From: an uncultured Clostridia bacterium
GTDB lineage: Bacteria > Bacillota > Clostridia > Christensenellales > Aristaeellaceae
Reading direction: 5' to 3'
Assembly: GCA_934643535.1 (NCBI GenBank)
Contig: CAKUCE010000005.1
Coordinates: 1-29,894, forward strand
DNA length: 29,894 nt
Under the pieces are notes generated by a model, which made no database searches, had not been told where the DNA came from, and was given only the letters and a program-made list of their open reading frames with translations. The position numbers and the translations under genes were made by a program. Shown here piece by piece: positions 15,020 through 23,087 of this stretch. How positions within the stretch are numbered: position 1 is the stretch's first letter; every line of letters starts with the position of its first letter.

Positions 15020-15841
15020 TTACAGCGTCAGTCCGCCCGCAGCCCGGTAAGCGGAAGGCGTCATGCCCATGTACTTGCGGAATACCCGGCGGAAATAGGC
15101 GGGAGACGAGTAGTGCATCCGCTCGCTGATCCATTCCACGCTGGCGTCCCCGGAAAGCAGCATATCCGCCGCGCGGCGGATGCGCACCCGGTTTTTGTAC
15201 TCCACCGGGGAAAGCGACGTTTCCTCCTTGAAAAGGTGGGACAGTCTGCTTTCGCTGAGCTGGCAGTGGGCCGCCAGCTCAGCCATTCGAAAGTCCCGCT
15301 CCCAGTTCTGCTCCATAAAGACCTGAGCGCGGCGGATGACCGGCCTGACCGGCTTCCCGGCGGGCAGCTTCGGCGCGATCTCCTGATACAGCTCGTAAAA
15401 GCCGGAAATGGCCCGGCCCATCCGGGCGCTGTGGTGATAATCGCCGTCGATCCGCCGAAAGACCGGCAGCCACCGCTTTTCGGGAAGCACCACAAAGCGG
15501 TCGCAAAAATCCAGAGGGCGATTCTGGGTAGCGCTGCTGCGAAGCACCCGCAGCCCCCGGAGACGGAAATAAACGCCGATGAACTCCACGGGGCCGTCGC
15601 TGCTCCAATAGGAACGATAGGGCACGCACTCCGGCCAGAAGATCACCTGACCGCTGTGGGCCTGCACCTCTCCCTGCGCGCTTTGCACCGTGACGCTGCC
15701 CCGTACCAGCAGGCAGAAGCAGCCGGTGGAACGGCCCATGGGATGCTCAAAGCTCTGAGGGCTGTCGTAGCAATAGGTGATCACGTCCAGGTAGCTTAAA
15801 AGGGGCAGTCCCGGCGGAAGCGAACGGACAAAGGCAGACAT
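15020..15841 (-). CDS. AraC-family transcriptional regulator with cupin sensor domain
   Basis: The 273-residue protein likely binds a metabolite in its N-terminal cupin-like domain (residues 25-115, with GCFCLLVRGSVTVQS and SGQVIFWPECVPYRSYW) and DNA through two C-terminal helix-turn-helix units (RMAELAAHCQLSESRLSHLFKEE and VEWISERMHYSSPAYFRRVF). An AAGGAGG site precedes ATG 15841. It is divergent from the SDR at 15972 and convergent with the dehydroquinase-like gene, ending only 3 bases from its stop. It therefore probably controls this catabolic island and itself through the 130-base region upstream. A second copy of its DNA-binding end survives in the chimera at 12798. Confidence 0.88.
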   Translation of the reverse strand: MSAFVRSLPPGLPLLSYLDVITYCYDSPQSFEHPMGRSTGCFCLLVRGSVTVQSAQGEVQAHSGQVIFWPECVPYRSYWSSDGPVEFIGVYFRLRGLRVLRSSATQNRPLDFCDRFVVLPEKRWLPVFRRIDGDYHHSARMGRAISGFYELYQEIAPKLPAGKPVRPVIRRAQVFMEQNWERDFRMAELAAHCQLSESRLSHLFKEETSLSPVEYKNRVRIRRAADMLLSGDASVEWISERMHYSSPAYFRRVFRKYMGMTPSAYRAAGGLTL

Positions 15842-15876
15842 GGTTTCCTCCTTGCGAAGCGTCTCGTTTTTTTCGT

Positions 15877-15905
15877 ATTATAGCCGCGCCCCGCGTTTTT
15901 TTCAA
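15877..15905 (-). promoter_or_regulatory. SigA-type promoter of the AraC regulator
   Basis: On the minus strand TTGAAA (15905-15900) and TATAAT (15882-15877) are exactly 17 bases apart. Transcription would start near 15870, about 30 bases before the regulator start. This is one of the strongest promoter matches in the window. Confidence 0.7.
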
Positions 15906-15916
15906 CCGTTTCCTTT

Positions 15917-15933
15917 CGGGAAGAGGCTTCCCG
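15917..15933. promoter_or_regulatory. Palindromic candidate operator between araC-type gene and SDR
   Basis: The sequence cgggaag agg cttcccg has perfect 7-base arms. It lies between the regulator promoter and the SDR start at 15972, so one bound protein could influence both divergent genes. No clear promoter boxes for the SDR were found, which would fit activator dependence. Confidence 0.4.
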
Positions 15934-15971
15934 GTTCTGATTCATCATATTGGCAGAAGGAGGAATCACCA

Positions 15972-16742
15972 ATGAAAATGATTTTCGACGAATTTCAGGG
16001 AAAGACGGCCATCGTCACCGGAGCGGCTTCCGGCATGGGCCTTCTGTGCGCCCAGCGGCTGGCGGAAAACGGCGCCAACGTCATTCTGGCGGACGCTAAC
16101 GAAGAAGGCGCTTCCAGGGCTGCGGTCGAGATCGTCCAGAAGGGCGGCTCCGCCGTGGCGGCGGCGGTGGACGTGCGCTTCTACGATCAGGTGGAGGCGG
16201 TGGCCCGGCTGGCCATGGAGCGGTTTGGCCGGATCGATATTCTGGTCAACTGCGCCGGCGGCTACTCCGCCCGTATCCTGAAGGTAGACGGCTACTTCCC
16301 CACCATGGAGCCTTCGGCCATCGACTGGGGCATCGACGTGAATCTGAAAGGCCCCGTCCACTTTGCCCGTGCGGTGGTCAAGCATATGATCGACCAGAAG
16401 AGCGGCGTTATCATCAACGTCGGCTCCACCTGCGGCACCGTGGGCAACAGCGCGCTGGATTACAGCACGGCCAAGAGCGGCGTCATGAACGGCCTGACCA
16501 AATCTCTGTCCCTGTACGGTGCGAAGCACGGCGTGCGCTGCTGCTGCGTCACCCCCGGCCCGGTGCTGACCCGTCCCTCCATGGCCGGCATGGCCACGCC
16601 TCTGGGGTTTGCCGCAGAGCCGTGGGAAGTGGTGGACCTGATCCTCTACCTCTGCTCGGACAATGCCCGCTCCATGACCGGTGCGGAATATCTGGTGGAC
16701 GGCGGCCGCAGCGCCTCCGCCCTGGACGCGGCGGGATATTGA
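15972..16742 (+). CDS. Short-chain dehydrogenase/reductase (SDR)
   Basis: This 256-residue classical SDR has the cofactor loop VTGAASGMGLLCAQ, the acidic residue in ILADAN (NAD-type), VNCAGGYSAR near residue 90, a serine in NVGSTCGTVG, the catalytic DYSTAKSG and the ending EYLVDGGRSAS. The VNCAGGYSAR motif and the insert after it resemble the SDR half in the chimera (TVAGGSTRANG), so both may act on related substrates. ATG 15972 has AAGGAGG upstream. It is divergent from the AraC regulator and ends at a strong terminator, so it is probably a one-gene unit induced by that regulator. It would supply one oxidation step in the island. Substrate unknown. Confidence 0.9.
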   Translation: MKMIFDEFQGKTAIVTGAASGMGLLCAQRLAENGANVILADANEEGASRAAVEIVQKGGSAVAAAVDVRFYDQVEAVARLAMERFGRIDILVNCAGGYSARILKVDGYFPTMEPSAIDWGIDVNLKGPVHFARAVVKHMIDQKSGVIINVGSTCGTVGNSALDYSTAKSGVMNGLTKSLSLYGAKHGVRCCCVTPGPVLTRPSMAGMATPLGFAAEPWEVVDLILYLCSDNARSMTGAEYLVDGGRSASALDAAGY

Positions 16743-16760
16743 GCCGTTTCCGTACCCAAG

Positions 16761-16795
16761 CCTGCCGCAGCATCCCTTTCTGCGGCAGGTTTTTT
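16761..16795 (+). terminator. Rho-independent terminator after the SDR
   Basis: The arms cctgccgcag (16761-16770) and ctgcggcagg (16780-16789) form a perfect 10-bp stem with a 9-base loop, followed by six T. It closes the SDR transcript 18 bases after the stop codon. Confidence 0.92.
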
Positions 16796-16872
16796 GTTAT
16801 ACCGCGGCTCTTTTCCGGTTTTCCTATCCACAAGTGGCCACCGGCACAGAAACCGCGGTGCCTGACTGTTTC

Positions 16873-16901
16873 TTGCTTTCCGGGCGTGCATTCGGTATAA
16901 T
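16873..16901 (+). promoter_or_regulatory. SigA-type promoter of nudC
   Basis: TTGCTT (16873-16878) and TATAAT (16896-16901) are 17 bases apart. Transcription would begin near 16908, about 50 bases before the nudC start. Confidence 0.65.
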
Positions 16902-16959
16902 GCAAAGGTATTTCCCGATTTTGATTTTGCTGTTGCATCGTTGGAAAGAAGGGTTTTCC

Positions 16960-17793
16960 ATGCTGTTTGAGAATGTTTCCATTGGCGTGCAGCCCTGCGC
17001 CGCCTCCTTCACGGAAGAAAGTCCCGTGCTGTGCTTTCAGCCGGGGCGGGTGCTGCTGGGGACGAAGGAGGGCGTTCCCTGTCTGCCGCTTTACCGGCAG
17101 GTCAGGCCGCTTTTGCCGGAGGGGACTCCGCTGACGGAGCTTTTGACCGTGGACGGTCAGGCCATTTTTATGCCCGATCCGCTGGGGGACGCAACGGTTC
17201 CCGAAGGGGATGGGCTTTGCTACGGGCCGGTACGGCTTTTCCGGGAAATGGACTGCCGCTCCGGCGCCGCCGTGACCGCCGCCCATCATCTATGGCAATG
17301 GATGCGCCGGAATCGCTTTTGCGGCGGCTGCGGAGGACGGATGAAGCACGACGCGGCAGAACGGGCCCTGCGCTGCCCCGCCTGCGGGCAGGTGAACTAT
17401 CCCATGATCGCTCCGGCGGTCATCGTGGCCCTGACCTGCGGCGATTCCATCCTTCTGGCGAAGAATGCCAACAGCGCATGGAATCACTACGGGCTGGTGG
17501 CGGGCTATGTGGAGGTGTGCGAGACGCTGGAGCAGGCCGTTCGCCGGGAAGTGATGGAGGAAGTCGGCCTTCCCGTCCGCAGCCTGCGGTATGTAGGCAG
17601 TCAGCCGTGGGGCGTGAGCGGGTCGCTGATGTGCGCCTTTCAGGGAGAAGCCGACCGTTCTCTGCCTTTGAAGATCCAGCGAAGCGAGCTGGCCGACGCC
17701 AAATGGGTATCCCGGGATCAGCTTTCCGCACCCGAACGGACGGTCAGCGTGGCCCTTGAAATGATCGAGCGTTTCCGACAGGGAAGGCTCTAA
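16960..17793 (+). CDS. nudC: NAD(H) pyrophosphatase, Nudix hydrolase with zinc ribbon
   Basis: NudC hydrolyses NADH and NAD-capped RNA 5' ends to mononucleotides in the cytoplasm. The 277-residue protein has the family order: variable N-terminal domain (1-110), a four-cysteine zinc ribbon (CGGCGG ... CPACG, about 120-145), and the Nudix fold with a complete Nudix box (GYVEVCETLEQAVRREVMEE, then VGL). The NADH-specific signature follows as SQPWGVSGSLM. ATG 16960 is preferred, with GAAGG upstream and a promoter at a suitable distance; the frame is open for 93 more codons upstream but those cover the SDR terminator and promoter. It is a single gene convergent with holA. Confidence 0.93.
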   Translation: MLFENVSIGVQPCAASFTEESPVLCFQPGRVLLGTKEGVPCLPLYRQVRPLLPEGTPLTELLTVDGQAIFMPDPLGDATVPEGDGLCYGPVRLFREMDCRSGAAVTAAHHLWQWMRRNRFCGGCGGRMKHDAAERALRCPACGQVNYPMIAPAVIVALTCGDSILLAKNANSAWNHYGLVAGYVEVCETLEQAVRREVMEEVGLPVRSLRYVGSQPWGVSGSLMCAFQGEADRSLPLKIQRSELADAKWVSRDQLSAPERTVSVALEMIERFRQGRL

Positions 17794-17842
17794 GAAAGAG
17801 AAAGAGAGCGATGCAGAAAAGCGTTCCGCATCGCTCCCTTTC
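17794..17842. terminator. Bidirectional terminator between nudC and holA
   Basis: The arms gagcgatgc (17806-17814) and gcatcgctc (17828-17836) are perfectly paired. The flanks are an A/G-rich run on the left (aagaaagagaaa) and ccctttcttttt on the right, so the hairpin is followed by a U-rich tract whichever way it is transcribed. It serves both convergent units. Confidence 0.8.
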
Positions 17843-17845
17843 TTT

Positions 17846-18865
17846 TTATCCCCTCAAAATGGCTTCCAGCCGCAGAAGGGCGTTTTCGGCGCAGCCCTCC
17901 TGCGGGGTCAGGCCGCCCTTGATCTGCTGCTCGTAATCGAGCAGGCTCTCGTAGGCTTCCTTCAGTCGGACCCGGTCGTAGCGGCGGGCCTGCTGCTGGG
18001 TGCGGCCCACGGCAAAGGGCGGGATGCCCAGCAGCGAAGCCTGGCTCTGCTGGGGCGCGCGCTCGTCCATCAGGCAGCGCATGTGGTACAGAATGCGGTA
18101 TTGACGCAGCAGCATGGCCAGAATGCCGATCCGATCCTCCCCGGCCCGCACCATATCCTTCAAAAGACCGAAAGCCACGTCGTTCCGGCCTGCCACCTGC
18201 GCGTCCACCATCTGAAATACCGTGCATTCCGTGGACCGGGTGCAGATCGCGTCGATGTCCTCCTCCGTCACTTCTTCCCGGCTGGCCAGATAGGAGGCCA
18301 GCTTTTCCATTTCCTGCTTGAGCAGCGCCGCATCCCGGCCTACGGTGAAAACCAGCTTGTCCGCCGTCCGGGGAGCCATCTGCTTGCCCATCCGGGCCAT
18401 GGTCCTCCGGGCCCAATCCGCGCATTCCGCGTCGCTCATGGGGGAAAAATCCACAATGGCGTTTTTCTTTTTCAGCAGCGTGTACAGCTTCTTGCGCCCG
18501 TCTGCCTTGCCCTTGACAAAAAACACCACGCAGGCGGTAGGCGGGATGCGCTCCACATATTCGGCAATCCGGGCGGCCTTGTCCTCGTTTTCCGCCTTTT
18601 TTCCGGCGGTCAGAAGACTGCATTCCCGGATGATGACGATGCGCCGGTCCGCCATGAAGGGCAGCGTCTCGGCGGCGGCGATGAGCGCGTCGGCCTCCGG
18701 GTCGGTCAGATCGGTCAGGTTCAGCTCCTCCAGCCCGGCGGGCAGCAGCTTTGCGCACAGCTGACGCACAGCCTGCTGCTTGATGTATTCCTCCGTACCC
18801 TCCATCAGGTACACAGGCTGGATATTTCCTTTCTTGACCTGCTCAAAAAAAGCGGTATGGTTCAT
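17846..18865 (-). CDS. holA: DNA polymerase III delta subunit
   Basis: HolA is the clamp-loader subunit that opens the sliding clamp during chromosome replication. The 339-residue product matches the family length and shows its opening pattern (IQPVYLMEGTEEYIKQQAVRQL), the strand RRIVIIRECSLL at about 75-87, CVVFFVKGKADGRKKLY near 115-130, and helical C-terminal collar motifs such as GILAMLLRQYRILYHMR. The ATG overlaps the comEC stop by 4 bases, a gene order seen in many Firmicutes. It is the last gene of the operon and ends at the bidirectional terminator. Confidence 0.93.
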   Translation of the reverse strand: MNHTAFFEQVKKGNIQPVYLMEGTEEYIKQQAVRQLCAKLLPAGLEELNLTDLTDPEADALIAAAETLPFMADRRIVIIRECSLLTAGKKAENEDKAARIAEYVERIPPTACVVFFVKGKADGRKKLYTLLKKKNAIVDFSPMSDAECADWARRTMARMGKQMAPRTADKLVFTVGRDAALLKQEMEKLASYLASREEVTEEDIDAICTRSTECTVFQMVDAQVAGRNDVAFGLLKDMVRAGEDRIGILAMLLRQYRILYHMRCLMDERAPQQSQASLLGIPPFAVGRTQQQARRYDRVRLKEAYESLLDYEQQIKGGLTPQEGCAENALLRLEAILRG

Positions 18866-21261
18866 TCAATGCCTCCCGGTAAGGATCGTAATTTGTAGGG
18901 CTGCACACGCAGCCGTCCGTTTTTCACAAAGAGGGTCACATCGCCGCTCTGGTCGGTGCGCAGCACGGGAATTTTCTGTGCGGCCAGCCGTTCCAGCGTT
19001 TCCGCGCCCGGCAGGGAACGGCTGGAGGACGTGCAGCTGATCAGGGCCAGCCTGGGTCTGACAAAAGCGAGAAACGCTTCTCCGCTGGAATCCCGGCTGC
19101 CGTGATGGGCGACTTTCAGTACGTCGCAGGGCACGGCGGCATAACGCTCATAATAGCCGGTCAGGTCGCTGGTATTGAGGATGACCGCGCCGTCCAGATC
19201 AATGCGAAGCACCAGCGGCAGATCGTTGGCATTCTGGCCCCGGCGGCAGTCCCGGTCGGGCCATTCCACCCGAACGGCCGTTTTATTGTAGCGCAGCTCG
19301 TCGCCCCGCGCAAGGGACGTAATGGGAATGCCGCGTTCCCGGGCCAGCGTCAGAATGGCCAGCGAACGCTCGTCCAGCCGCTGTTCCTCCGCGTTCCACG
19401 GCACGTAGATCTGATGAACCCGAATGCCCGCGTCCAGAATTTCGCTTAGCCCGCCGGCGTGATCCAGATGCAGATGGGTCAGATACAGTGCGTCCAGATC
19501 GCGGCCCTCGGCCATCAGATAATCAATCACGGCGGAACCGTCCGCGCCCACGTCCATTCCGATGGTCTTATCCCCGTCGAAGAGCAGCGCCGCATCGGCC
19601 TGTCCGACGGAAAGCTGAACATAGCGGGTCTCCGGCGGCCTTGTCAGCCATGTGCCGCCTGCGGCAATCAGGACGGTTAACAAAATCGCCGCACAACGAT
19701 GCAGCGGTTTCAGCCGCACCCGGAGAGACAGCAGGATCAGCAGAAGCGGCGCGGCCATCAGCCAGAGCGCCGACGGCTCCGCCACGCGGACGGACGCACA
19801 GGGCAGTTGGGATAACAGGGAAACCATGCCGGTGAAGCCCTTCGTCAGCAGGGCGGATGCAAAACCCACCAAAGCGCCCATCCCGGGAATCCACGAGCAG
19901 AGCAGCGTGATGGCGTAAAGAGGCACCAGCAGACCGATCAGCGGCAGCAGCAGGACGTTGACCGCTACGCCGTACAGGGGCAGCTGATGGAAATACAGCG
20001 CCGTTGGCAGCAGTACGCCCAGCTGCGCGGCCAGCGAAACGCACAGGCCCCGCTTGATCTGGTGGGCCAGATGCATCAGCCGGGCACGCCATTTTCGGCC
20101 CCGAAAACGCCCGTGCGCTTCCGGCCAACGGCGTTCCGCCCAGCGCTGCCAGCCCGGATTCAGCAAAAGGATCGCGCCCATGGCGGAAAAGGAGAGAACA
20201 AACCCGGCGGAATCCGCGTCCAGCGGCCGGAGCAGCAGCACCACGATCATGGCCGTACTCAGCAGGGAGAGAGGCTCCGGCTTGCGGCTCCAGCCCTGCG
20301 CCAGAAGCCCCAGCAGGAACATGACCGAGGCCCGGAGACTGGCGGCGGAAAAGCCGGTCAGCCAGCTATATGCCAGCAGAAACAGGGCCAGCAGTCCAAA
20401 GCGCCGCCTTCGGCCCACCCGGAGGCGGCGAAGGAGCGGCAGCAGCGCCGCCGCCAGAATGCCTGTATGCAGGCCGGAAACTGCCGTGACGTGGGCGATG
20501 CCCAGCATCCGAAAGGCGGCTGTCTCGTCTTCGCTCATGCCTTCCTTGTGGTTGAAAAGCATCGCGGAGGCAATGCCCGCCTCCTCGCCCATGACCCGGC
20601 TCAGGGCTGCGTTCAGGCTGCGCCGCACCCGGCTCGCAGCATCCTGCGGGCGGGCGCTCTCCGGGGTGTTTCGCACCTCCACGCCCCTGGAAATGGCGAT
20701 ACCGAAGGACATCCCGTTTTTCAGCATCCATTGGCGGAAGTCGAACCGGGGCGCGCCGCTCCTGCCGTCGGGGACATAGACCCGCCCCTCAAAGTGCAGC
20801 TCCGCGCCGTCGTACAGCTCCGGCGGCTCCTCCTCCCCATAAAACAGGGAGCAGTAGGCGCGGCCCGAAACGCTTTCGCCATTCAGCCGAATGTCCGTCA
20901 GGGTAAAGGTCAGACGGCTGTCCGAACGCAGCTTTGGCTCGCCGTAAACAACCCCGGCGATGTTCTCATACGTGCCCGGCAGCGGCGCGGCAGGCTCCAG
21001 CCGAGGCATTGTCCACAGCAGCCCCAGCGCCGCCGCGCACAGCATCAGCCCCGCAAAGCCCTTCCGGCCCGCCCAACGGGCAAGCAAAAACAGACCCGCG
21101 CCCGCCGCGGCCAACGCCCATGGCCACACTCCCCGCTGAAAGAACTGCGCTGCAAAACAACCGGCCCAAAAGGAAGGGCCCAGCGCCAGCATCCAGCGGC
21201 TGCGTTCCATGGGCGCGATGCCGGACGGCCTCATGGAGTCTGCTTTTGCATCAAATTTCAT
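18862..21261 (-). CDS. comEC: DNA internalisation protein ComEC/Rec2
   Basis: ComEC forms the membrane channel for single-stranded DNA uptake in natural transformation. The 799-residue protein has two N-terminal helices, a soluble DUF4131-like domain (about 70-200), the multi-helix competence domain with AHVTAVSGLHTGILAAALLP, and a C-terminal metallo-beta-lactamase-like domain with the metal motif LTHLHLDHAGG and KVAHHGSRDSS. These carry the residues thought to degrade the non-transported strand. ATG 21261 lies 7 bases after the ispF stop without a clear ribosome binding site, so translation may depend on re-initiation; TTG 21282, overlapping ispF, is an alternative. No comEA is visible here. 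Confidence 0.93.
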   Translation of the reverse strand: MKFDAKADSMRPSGIAPMERSRWMLALGPSFWAGCFAAQFFQRGVWPWALAAAGAGLFLLARWAGRKGFAGLMLCAAALGLLWTMPRLEPAAPLPGTYENIAGVVYGEPKLRSDSRLTFTLTDIRLNGESVSGRAYCSLFYGEEEPPELYDGAELHFEGRVYVPDGRSGAPRFDFRQWMLKNGMSFGIAISRGVEVRNTPESARPQDAASRVRRSLNAALSRVMGEEAGIASAMLFNHKEGMSEDETAAFRMLGIAHVTAVSGLHTGILAAALLPLLRRLRVGRRRRFGLLALFLLAYSWLTGFSAASLRASVMFLLGLLAQGWSRKPEPLSLLSTAMIVVLLLRPLDADSAGFVLSFSAMGAILLLNPGWQRWAERRWPEAHGRFRGRKWRARLMHLAHQIKRGLCVSLAAQLGVLLPTALYFHQLPLYGVAVNVLLLPLIGLLVPLYAITLLCSWIPGMGALVGFASALLTKGFTGMVSLLSQLPCASVRVAEPSALWLMAAPLLLILLSLRVRLKPLHRCAAILLTVLIAAGGTWLTRPPETRYVQLSVGQADAALLFDGDKTIGMDVGADGSAVIDYLMAEGRDLDALYLTHLHLDHAGGLSEILDAGIRVHQIYVPWNAEEQRLDERSLAILTLARERGIPITSLARGDELRYNKTAVRVEWPDRDCRRGQNANDLPLVLRIDLDGAVILNTSDLTGYYERYAAVPCDVLKVAHHGSRDSSGEAFLAFVRPRLALISCTSSSRSLPGAETLERLAAQKIPVLRTDQSGDVTLFVKNGRLRVQPYKLRSLPGGIE

Positions 21262-21268
21262 AAGGAAT

Positions 21269-21745
21269 TCAGAGGCTTTCAATCAGGCACACGGCGTGGG
21301 CCGTCATGCCCTTTTCCTCGCCCTCAAAGCCCATACCCTCGGAGGTGGTGGCCTTCACGCTGACCTGCGATACGTCCACGCCCATGCGCCGGGCCAGATT
21401 GGCCCGCATCTGGTCGATATAGGGCCGCAGCCTGGGCTTTTGGGCGACGATGGTCACATCCGCGTTGACGGGCCGATAGCCCGCCTCGTCCAGCGCTTCC
21501 ATGACCCGATCCAGCAGCACGAGGGAGTCCGCGCCCCGGTAGCGTTCGTCCGTATCGGGAAAGAGCTTGCCGATGTCTCCCAGCGCCGCCGCGCCCAGCA
21601 GCGCGTCCATCAGGGCGTGCGCCGCCACGTCCGCGTCGCTGTGCCCCAGCAGACCCAGCGTGTGGGGAATTTCCACCCCGCAGAGGATCAGCTTCCGGCC
21701 TTCCACCAGCCGGTGTACGTCCATGCCATGCCCGATGCGGATCAT
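21269..21745 (-). CDS. ispF: 2-C-methyl-D-erythritol 2,4-cyclodiphosphate synthase
   Basis: IspF closes the cyclic diphosphate ring in the methylerythritol phosphate pathway to isoprenoids. The 158-residue protein has the typical length and metal ligands in GMDVH (Asp and His near residues 8-10) and LGHSDADV (His near 42), plus GDIGKLFPDTD and the C-terminal KATTSEGMGFEG substrate loop. Its ATG overlaps the ispD stop by 4 bases, so it is made together with the enzyme two steps earlier in the pathway. Confidence 0.96.
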   Translation of the reverse strand: MIRIGHGMDVHRLVEGRKLILCGVEIPHTLGLLGHSDADVAAHALMDALLGAAALGDIGKLFPDTDERYRGADSLVLLDRVMEALDEAGYRPVNADVTIVAQKPRLRPYIDQMRANLARRMGVDVSQVSVKATTSEGMGFEGEEKGMTAHAVCLIESL

Positions 21746-22443
21746 GCCAGCGCCTCCTTTTCCCGGCGAAGGGTCAGAATGGCCTCGCCGAAGGCCATGT
21801 CCGCCGGGGTGGTCAGTTTCAGGTTTTCCCTGTCCCCCAGCGTCAGATAGACGGGCAGTCCGGCGTGCTCCAGCAGGGCCGCGTCGTCGGTGCCCAGAAA
21901 GCCGTCCTGTTCCGCCAACTCGTGGGCGCGGCGAAGCAGCGGCAGCTGAAAGGCCTGCGGAGTCTGCATGGCCCGCAGCTCGTCCCGGTTCAGGGTTTCC
22001 AGCACCCGCCCGTTCCCGTCGGCCCGCTTGACGGTATCCGTCACGGGGATGGCCGCCACGCCGGAGCCTCGTTCCACGGCGGACAGCAGGGCCCGCCGGA
22101 TCACGTCCTCCCGAACCAGCGCCCGGGCCCCGTCGTGAATCATCACAATGTCCGTATCCTCCGGCAGCGCGTCCAGCCCGTGGCGGACGGATTCCTGCCG
22201 GGTGCTGCCGCCGGGCACAACCTTCTTCACGAAGGAGTCAAGCCCATAGCGGCGCAGGAGGGCGCTCATTTCGTCCATTTCCTCCGGTCGGGCCACCACG
22301 ACGGCCTCCGCGCAAAGGCCGGTAAAGGGAGCCGCTGCCCGCACGATGGCGGGCACGCCCCGCAGCGTCAGGAAGATCTTGTTCTGCTTTGCTCCCATGC
22401 GGGAGCCGCTGCCCCCGCCCAGGATCACGGCGCAGGCCTTCAT
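21742..22443 (-). CDS. ispD: 2-C-methyl-D-erythritol 4-phosphate cytidylyltransferase
   Basis: IspD transfers CMP to methylerythritol phosphate in the same isoprenoid pathway. The 233-residue protein shows the nucleotide-binding LGGGSGSRMGAKQNKIF at the N-terminus, the MIHDGARALV motif near residue 105, TVKR around 140, RAMQTPQAF and GTDDAALLE, and a C-terminal GDRENLKLTTPAD. The family motif usually reads KQF, so KQNKIF is a small insertion variant. The ATG overlaps the rqcP stop by 4 bases. Confidence 0.95.
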   Translation of the reverse strand: MKACAVILGGGSGSRMGAKQNKIFLTLRGVPAIVRAAAPFTGLCAEAVVVARPEEMDEMSALLRRYGLDSFVKKVVPGGSTRQESVRHGLDALPEDTDIVMIHDGARALVREDVIRRALLSAVERGSGVAAIPVTDTVKRADGNGRVLETLNRDELRAMQTPQAFQLPLLRRAHELAEQDGFLGTDDAALLEHAGLPVYLTLGDRENLKLTTPADMAFGEAILTLRREKEALA

Positions 22444-22721
22444 TCGCCCACGCTCCGTTCGGCTTTGGTCTGCGCGTCCTCTTCCAGCACCTGATACATG
22501 TCCTGCGCGTTTTCCTTGCGGACGGTCTCCTTGACGCTCAGGATCCTGTACTTGCCTACCCGGTTGCCGAAGCGGATCTCCAGCTGGTCGCCCTCCTTCA
22601 CGTCGGCGGCGGGCTTGGCCACCCTGCCGTTGATGCTGACGCGGCCGCCGGAGCAGGCCTCGTTGGCCACCGTGCGCCGTTTGATGATGCGAGATACCTT
22701 CAAAAATTTATCCAGTCTCAT
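22440..22721 (-). CDS. rqcP: Ribosome quality control S4-domain protein RqcP (YabO)
   Basis: RqcP helps RqcH add C-terminal alanine tails to peptides stuck on split 50S subunits. This 93-residue, basic S4 RNA-binding protein reads MRLDKFLKVSRIIKRRTVAN, then GRVSINGRVAKPAADVKEGD and LEIRFGNRVGKYRIL, as in YabO; the length is only slightly above the family norm. AAAGGA precedes ATG 22721. It is the first gene of the rqcP-ispD-ispF-comEC-holA operon, each joined by a short overlap or gap. Upstream lies a terminator-like hairpin and the mosaic repeat. Confidence 0.9.
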   Translation of the reverse strand: MRLDKFLKVSRIIKRRTVANEACSGGRVSINGRVAKPAADVKEGDQLEIRFGNRVGKYRILSVKETVRKENAQDMYQVLEEDAQTKAERSVGE

Positions 22722-22756
22722 AGCAGTGAAATCCTTTCTTTGGATGAATGATTGCG

Positions 22757-22784
22757 AAAAGGCGCAGGGACAATGCCCTGCGCC
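22757..22784 (-). terminator. Terminator-like hairpin in the leader of rqcP
   Basis: The arms ggcgcaggg (22761-22769) and ccctgcgcc (22776-22784) are perfect with a 6-base loop, followed on the minus strand by four T. It lies about 35 bases before the rqcP start. It could end read-through from the repeat region or act as an attenuator of the operon. Confidence 0.5.
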
Positions 22785-22787
22785 TCA

Positions 22788-22993
22788 GCTTGTCAAAAAA
22801 GCTCGCCTGCGGCGATCTTTTTCGCCAGAAACTGTCGGTAATGTTTTCAGCAAAGCTGAAAACTCCCCGCCCGATCGGGTGCTGCGCACGGCGAAACCTT
22901 GCAGAGAAATTTGCCGACCGCAGGTCAGCCGGTCGATACGAATATAGTCAGAGGGGCTGCGACCCCTCTGACAACTCCCCCGAAGGGGTTTTT
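22788..22993 (+). repeat. Mosaic intergenic repeat, copy A
   Basis: Four parts are visible. The first end module (22788-22835) contains a near-perfect 12-bp bidirectional terminator hairpin (22796-22807 / 22811-22822) and matches copy B inverted, 48 bases with one mismatch. A middle hairpin pairs 22844-22851 with 22855-22862. The core (22876-22951) matches copy C, 76 bases with one mismatch. The other end module holds a perfect 10-bp hairpin (22947-22956 / 22963-22972) and a CCCC-CGAA-GGGG-TTTTT terminator (22977-22993); 22954-22980 recurs inverted in copy B. It fills the gap between the surface protein stop and rqcP. Translated frames over it are not convincing proteins. Confidence 0.85.
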
Positions 22994-23087
22994 CGACAGT
23001 CTGAAACGCAGAGCCAACACCCTGCGCCTATTATGTTCGTCCCGAAAGGCCTGTTTTCCTTCTGGACGACGGTTCGTCCGTCCGAAA
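22994..23087. other. Short gap after the surface protein gene
   Basis: Immediately downstream of the surface protein stop, ggacgacggttcgtcc at about 23064-23079 can form a small hairpin. No gene or clear terminator T-run is visible; termination is probably provided by the repeat copy A hairpins. Confidence 0.35.

Noticed and set aside
19987..21363. 458-codon plus-strand open frame opposite comEC
   Set aside because: Arg/Gln/Pro-rich shadow of comEC; no recognisable motif and no ribosome binding site.
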